Assembly (NCBI GenBank): GCA_043800975.1
Contig: JAZDMK010000146.1
Location: forward strand, 1-11,338
Source: JAZDMK01 sp043800975
GTDB taxonomy: Bacteria; Bacteroidota; Bacteroidia; Bacteroidales; JAHJDW01
DNA length: 11,338 bases
Direction of reading: 5' to 3'
Part shown: in pieces, positions 7,874 through 11,338 of the stretch
Numbering within the stretch: position 1 is the stretch's first letter
Layout: each line of letters begins with the position of its first letter
Program-made: the position numbers and the translations under genes
Notes under the pieces: generated by a model
What the model saw: the letters and a program-made list of their open reading frames with translations, nothing else
Told to the model about the DNA's origin: nothing
Databases searched by the model: none

Positions 7874-10309
7874 ATGATCTTTCCGGAAGATTTTGAGATA
7901 AAAACGGGATTCCAGGCTATCAGGGAGCAACTCTTTGCCGAGTGCTCCTCTACGCTGGGAAGCAGCCGTATTAATGGTCTACAATTTGTTTCCGACATTT
8001 CGGAACTTACTGTTTTACATGGACAAACTTCGGAATTTCTAAGTATACTAACTTCATCACAAAATTTTCCCTCTGACGGATTTCATGATCTGCGATCATT
8101 ATACTCATTATTACGCATTCCTCCTTCTTATGCAGACCCGGCGCAGCTACTTCAGTTCCGCCAGATGCTGGTATGCACCCGCGAATGCATTGCGTTCCTG
8201 GAAAACAAAAAAGAAGAAAATATTTTCCCAAACCTCGTTCTTCTGAGCGAAGGAATTGAGCCCTGCTCCCATCTGATTCCGGCTATTGATGCCATTCTTG
8301 ATGAACACGCCAATATTAAAGACAATGCTTCACCAGAGCTTGCATCCATCCGCTCGCGCATGAATAGTTTACGCAGGCAGGCAGCATCCCGCCTTTCAAA
8401 AATTATAAGTCAGGGTATTAAAGCAGGACACCTGGAAGCCGGCACTACACCTACCATCCGCAGTGGGCGATCGGTAATACCCATTCCCAGTCACCTGAAA
8501 AAAACTTTTCCGGGTTTTATGCATGATGAATCTTCATCAGGTCTTACTTTGTTTATTGAACCTGCAGAGATTTTTTCGATGAATAATGAAATCCGCGAAT
8601 GTGAATATGATGAAAAGCATGAGATCATAAAAATTCTTACAAACATTGCTGATCTCATCAGACCTTTGCTGGAAGAATTAAAAAAGATTCAGGAGTTTTT
8701 GGGAACATTAGATTTCATTCGTGCCCGTGCACGATTTGCACTGCGAATAAAAGCGATTATCCCGGCCATGATTCCGGAACCCCACGTTGAATGGAAAAAA
8801 GCCCGTCATCCTTTATTAGAACAAAAACTTTCTGTTACAGGAAAAAAAGTAGTTCCACTCGATCTGGTGCTTGACGAAACAAACCGAATTATAATTATTT
8901 CTGGTCCCAATGCAGGGGGAAAATCCGTTTGTCTGAAAACGACTGCACTTTTGCAATACATGGTTCAGTGCGGATTACCGGTGCCTGTTGCTGAAGGCTC
9001 GGTGTTCGGAATTTTCGAATCCATTCTGCTCGACATCGGAGATGATCAGTCAATTGAAAATGATCTGAGCACCTACAGTTCACATTTGCATGCCATGAAA
9101 TGTTTCCTGGAAAATGCAAATGAACAAACGCTTTTTCTGGTCGACGAATTGGGAAGCGGTACCGAACCACGCATTGGCGGGGCACTTGCTCAATCAATGC
9201 TGATGCAGCTCAATGATCAGGAAGCCATGGGACTTGTAACAACGCATTATGCAAACTTGAAATTATTAGCATCCAGCACACCCGGAATTTTCAACGGTGC
9301 CATGCGTTTCGACAATAAGAAAATGCTTCCGTTATTTATTCTTGATACCGGAAACCCAGGCAGTTCCTTTGCCATCGAAATCGCGCGCCGCACAGGAATT
9401 GATGAAAAAATACTTGAAGACGCACAAAAACTTGCCGGCAGCGAATTCTTCCGATACGACAGCCGCCTGCAGGATCTGGAATCAGATCAGATTCGCCTTG
9501 GCAAAAAAATGGAGGATCTTGAAAAGAAAGAAGAATTTCTGAACAGCCTGATACGCGAATACGAATCGATGAAAGCATTGAACGATCGTGTTAAGAAAGA
9601 CATGGAAGCAAAAAAGAAAGTACTGCTGAATCATGCGAAAACAGAAGCCGCTGAAATCATTGAAAAAGCAAATCAATTGGTTGAAAACACGATCAAAGAA
9701 ATTAAAGAATCGAAAGCGGATAAAACAATTACAAAAGAATCGAGAGATAAACTTGAAGTTTTTGTAAAACAAAACAAACCCCAGCCTCCTGTTGAATCCA
9801 TTTTTGTAGCCATTCCGGAACCCGAACCTGCTGAAACTGTTTCGGGTCAGATTAACATTGGAGACAGTGTACGGATTAAAGGTTTGTTTGATGCGGGTGA
9901 AGTGATTGAAATGAAAGGCAAAAAAATTACGGTTGCATTTGATTCTGTAAAAACAATTATTCAGATTGATAATCTGGAAAAAGTAAAAAAACAAAAAACA
10001 ATTCCAAAGAAGAAAAGTTATGTAACATCTTCGTTAGCCAGCGGCATTCAGGAAAAGAAAGCATATTTCAATCCGCAGGCCGACATGCGCGGAATCAGGG
10101 CTGAAGAGGCATACACCTATATCCAGAATTACATTGATGATGCATTGATGCTGGGAATTACTGAACTTACAATTCTTCATGGAAAAGGAAACGGTGTTCT
10201 CAGGAACATCGTTCGTGAATATCTCAGAACGCTTTCGCAGGTCGAATGGTATGGTGATGAAAACCCTGATCGCGGCGGTGCAGGAATAACTTTAGTTCGT
10301 TTGAAATAA
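7874..10309 (+). CDS. mutS2: MutS2 ATPase with C-terminal Smr domain
   Basis: This 811-residue MutS-family protein lacks the mismatch-recognition domain. MutS2 proteins suppress recombination in some bacteria, and in Bacillus subtilis MutS2 acts in ribosome rescue by splitting collided ribosomes. A helical core/lever region (about 1-330) leads into the ABC-type ATPase: Walker A GPNAGGKS (344-351), the STYSSH signature (399-404), Walker B FLVDELGSGT (421-430, Asp424/Glu425) and the TTHY switch (456-459). A long charged coiled coil (about 530-630) follows. A small KOW/SH3-like beta segment follows it (INIGDSVRIKGLFDAGEV, 660-677). The Smr domain is at the end (about 730-811) with ADMRG (736-740, usually LDLRG) and HGKGNGVLR (769-777). 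All catalytic motifs look intact. The radical SAM gene begins 6 nt after the stop, so the two form an operon. Confidence 0.96.
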   Translation: MIFPEDFEIKTGFQAIREQLFAECSSTLGSSRINGLQFVSDISELTVLHGQTSEFLSILTSSQNFPSDGFHDLRSLYSLLRIPPSYADPAQLLQFRQMLVCTRECIAFLENKKEENIFPNLVLLSEGIEPCSHLIPAIDAILDEHANIKDNASPELASIRSRMNSLRRQAASRLSKIISQGIKAGHLEAGTTPTIRSGRSVIPIPSHLKKTFPGFMHDESSSGLTLFIEPAEIFSMNNEIRECEYDEKHEIIKILTNIADLIRPLLEELKKIQEFLGTLDFIRARARFALRIKAIIPAMIPEPHVEWKKARHPLLEQKLSVTGKKVVPLDLVLDETNRIIIISGPNAGGKSVCLKTTALLQYMVQCGLPVPVAEGSVFGIFESILLDIGDDQSIENDLSTYSSHLHAMKCFLENANEQTLFLVDELGSGTEPRIGGALAQSMLMQLNDQEAMGLVTTHYANLKLLASSTPGIFNGAMRFDNKKMLPLFILDTGNPGSSFAIEIARRTGIDEKILEDAQKLAGSEFFRYDSRLQDLESDQIRLGKKMEDLEKKEEFLNSLIREYESMKALNDRVKKDMEAKKKVLLNHAKTEAAEIIEKANQLVENTIKEIKESKADKTITKESRDKLEVFVKQNKPQPPVESIFVAIPEPEPAETVSGQINIGDSVRIKGLFDAGEVIEMKGKKITVAFDSVKTIIQIDNLEKVKKQKTIPKKKSYVTSSLASGIQEKKAYFNPQADMRGIRAEEAYTYIQNYIDDALMLGITELTILHGKGNGVLRNIVREYLRTLSQVEWYGDENPDRGGAGITLVRLK

Positions 10310-10315
10310 TTACAC

Positions 10316-11338
10316 ATGGCACAGAAAGAAAAAAATATACATCCATCCCAAGTGCCATTTATGGTATATGCCGATGAAAAAGGAAATCTTTTTGAAGATA
10401 CGAAGTTTGAAGCTGTAGGAAGAAGTGCGCATACTATTCAACGTCTTCAGGCTTCCGATTTTGTATTATTACCGGAAGGAAGCAGCCTTTTTCATTTGCC
10501 TTTGCGCAAAGCAACCGGATTTAATATTCAGAAAAAAGAAATTTCAAATCGTCCAAAAGGACTTGCCTGTGCGGCTTTTGTTGCACCCGCATACTCACAA
10601 ACGCACATGGCTGCATGGGAAACATTGCCCGATGCGCCCATCCTTCCCTTATATGCATACAGTGTACTTGGCTGGCTCGACGATCAGTTTTACACGACTG
10701 CATTTCGTGTTGACCCGGATATTCGTCAGGATTGCGATCAGTTTGATCAACGTATCGTTGAAAAAAATGCAAACAAATTAGTAAAAGAATATCCCGACAA
10801 CAGGCTTATTCATCATTTGTATCATTGTGCCTGTGTTTACCTTTGTCCGGCTGCAAGAAACTTTTTTCTAAAAAGGTGGGAAGCACCATTGCCGACTTCT
10901 CCCTCCTGCAATTCGAATTGCAAAGGTTGCATATCCTGGCAACCCAAATCATCCGGAATCACTTCGCCACAAAACAGAATTGCATTTGCTCCCACGGCTG
11001 AAGAAATTGCAGAGGTAGCGCTCATGCATATCGCCGTTGCACCCAATCCGGTTGTAAGTTTCGGTCAAGGCTGTGAAGGAGAACCGCTGCTTGTCTGGGA
11101 AACCTTAAGAGATGCCATAAAACTGATCCGCAAAAAAACAAAGAAAGGCACAATCAATTTAAATACAAACGGAAGTATGCCTGCTGCAGTGCAAGCTATG
11201 ATTGACGTTGGTCTTGACAGCATACGCATCAGCTTAAACAGTGCTCAAAAGGAATTATACAATTCATATTATCGTCCTAAAAAATATTCGTTTGAAGATA
11301 TTATTAAGTCAGCTCAGGTTGCAAAAAGAAATAAAAAA
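10316..11338 (+). CDS. Radical SAM protein with long N-terminal domain, C-terminus outside window
   Basis: The frame from ATG 10316 is open for 341 codons to the last base, so the gene is truncated by the window. The radical SAM cluster motif is CNSNCKGC (Cys198, Cys202, Cys205; CX3CX2C), which would bind the [4Fe-4S] cluster that cleaves SAM. It is followed by FGQGCEGEP (249-257), equivalent to the GGEP SAM-binding strand, then LNTNG (282-286) and DSIRISLNS (301-309), all in the order expected of the radical SAM barrel. Some 190 residues precede the cluster, which is long for this superfamily; this part begins with FMVYADEKGN and contains a second cysteine group, CACVYLC (171-177). The substrate is unknown, and I recognise no specific named subfamily. 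The 6-nt gap after mutS2 implies co-transcription and probable translational coupling. Confidence 0.88.
   Translation, partial: MAQKEKNIHPSQVPFMVYADEKGNLFEDTKFEAVGRSAHTIQRLQASDFVLLPEGSSLFHLPLRKATGFNIQKKEISNRPKGLACAAFVAPAYSQTHMAAWETLPDAPILPLYAYSVLGWLDDQFYTTAFRVDPDIRQDCDQFDQRIVEKNANKLVKEYPDNRLIHHLYHCACVYLCPAARNFFLKRWEAPLPTSPSCNSNCKGCISWQPKSSGITSPQNRIAFAPTAEEIAEVALMHIAVAPNPVVSFGQGCEGEPLLVWETLRDAIKLIRKKTKKGTINLNTNGSMPAAVQAMIDVGLDSIRISLNSAQKELYNSYYRPKKYSFEDIIKSAQVAKRNKK
10907..10922. repeat. Perfect 16-bp palindrome inside the radical SAM gene
   Basis: TGCAATTCGAATTGCA is its own reverse complement and lies exactly over the codons for the cluster-binding Cys198-Asn-Ser-Asn-Cys202. The symmetric peptide makes the symmetry easier to arise by chance, so a regulatory role is not implied. 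Confidence 0.4.

Noticed and set aside
8895..9197. 100-codon minus-strand reading frame
   Set aside because: It is opposite the conserved Walker A and B region of mutS2 and looks like a frame shadow.
9482..9994. 170-codon minus-strand reading frame rich in Phe, Asn and Arg
   Set aside because: It lies opposite the Lys/Glu-rich coiled coil of mutS2; its composition is what the complement of AAA/GAA codons gives. No signal, domain or start context supports it.
10425..10781. 118-codon plus-strand reading frame inside the radical SAM gene
   Set aside because: It overlaps the N-terminal part of the radical SAM reading frame, which runs unbroken from 10316 and carries recognisable motifs. The overlapping product resembles nothing.
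1..11338. Mobile element, CRISPR array, defence island or horizontally acquired block
   Set aside because: I see no transposase, integrase, direct repeat array, tRNA attachment site or obvious change of base composition; most genes are housekeeping or envelope genes.

Overview
The window looks like an ordinary chromosomal segment of a member of the Bacteroidota. Three things point there: a type IX secretion (T9SS) C-terminal sorting domain on a large secreted protease, a DUF3822–rsmD–coaD gene cluster that I associate with this phylum, and exact matches to the Bacteroidota -7 promoter element TAnnTTTG in front of coaD and mutS2. The DNA is AT-rich. I cannot place it below phylum level.

Layout: two divergent blocks leave a roughly 100-bp intergenic region at 7771-7873. 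The left block (minus strand, read from high to low coordinates) holds a T9SS-secreted subtilisin-like protease, an MgtC/DUF4010 inner-membrane protein, an outer-membrane porin-like barrel, a DUF3822 protein, the 16S rRNA methyltransferase RsmD, phosphopantetheine adenylyltransferase CoaD, and the start of an exported protein that runs off the left edge. Gaps in this block are 52, 8, 15, -4, 71 and 16 nt, so most of it could be one transcript, with probable internal promoters before DUF3822 and coaD. The right block (plus strand) holds mutS2, then after 6 nt a radical SAM protein that runs off the right edge. The radical SAM gene is open to the last base of the window.

How they work together: the genes are mostly housekeeping (coenzyme A synthesis, ribosome maturation, ribosome rescue or recombination control) mixed with envelope functions (porin, MgtC-like membrane protein, secreted protease). 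I see no tRNA, rRNA, CRISPR array, insertion sequence, toxin-antitoxin or defence locus, and no clear intrinsic terminator. The least understood items are the radical SAM protein with a long N-terminal domain coupled to mutS2, the DUF3822 protein, and the porin/DUF4010 pair. None of these amounts to a clearly new system on sequence alone.
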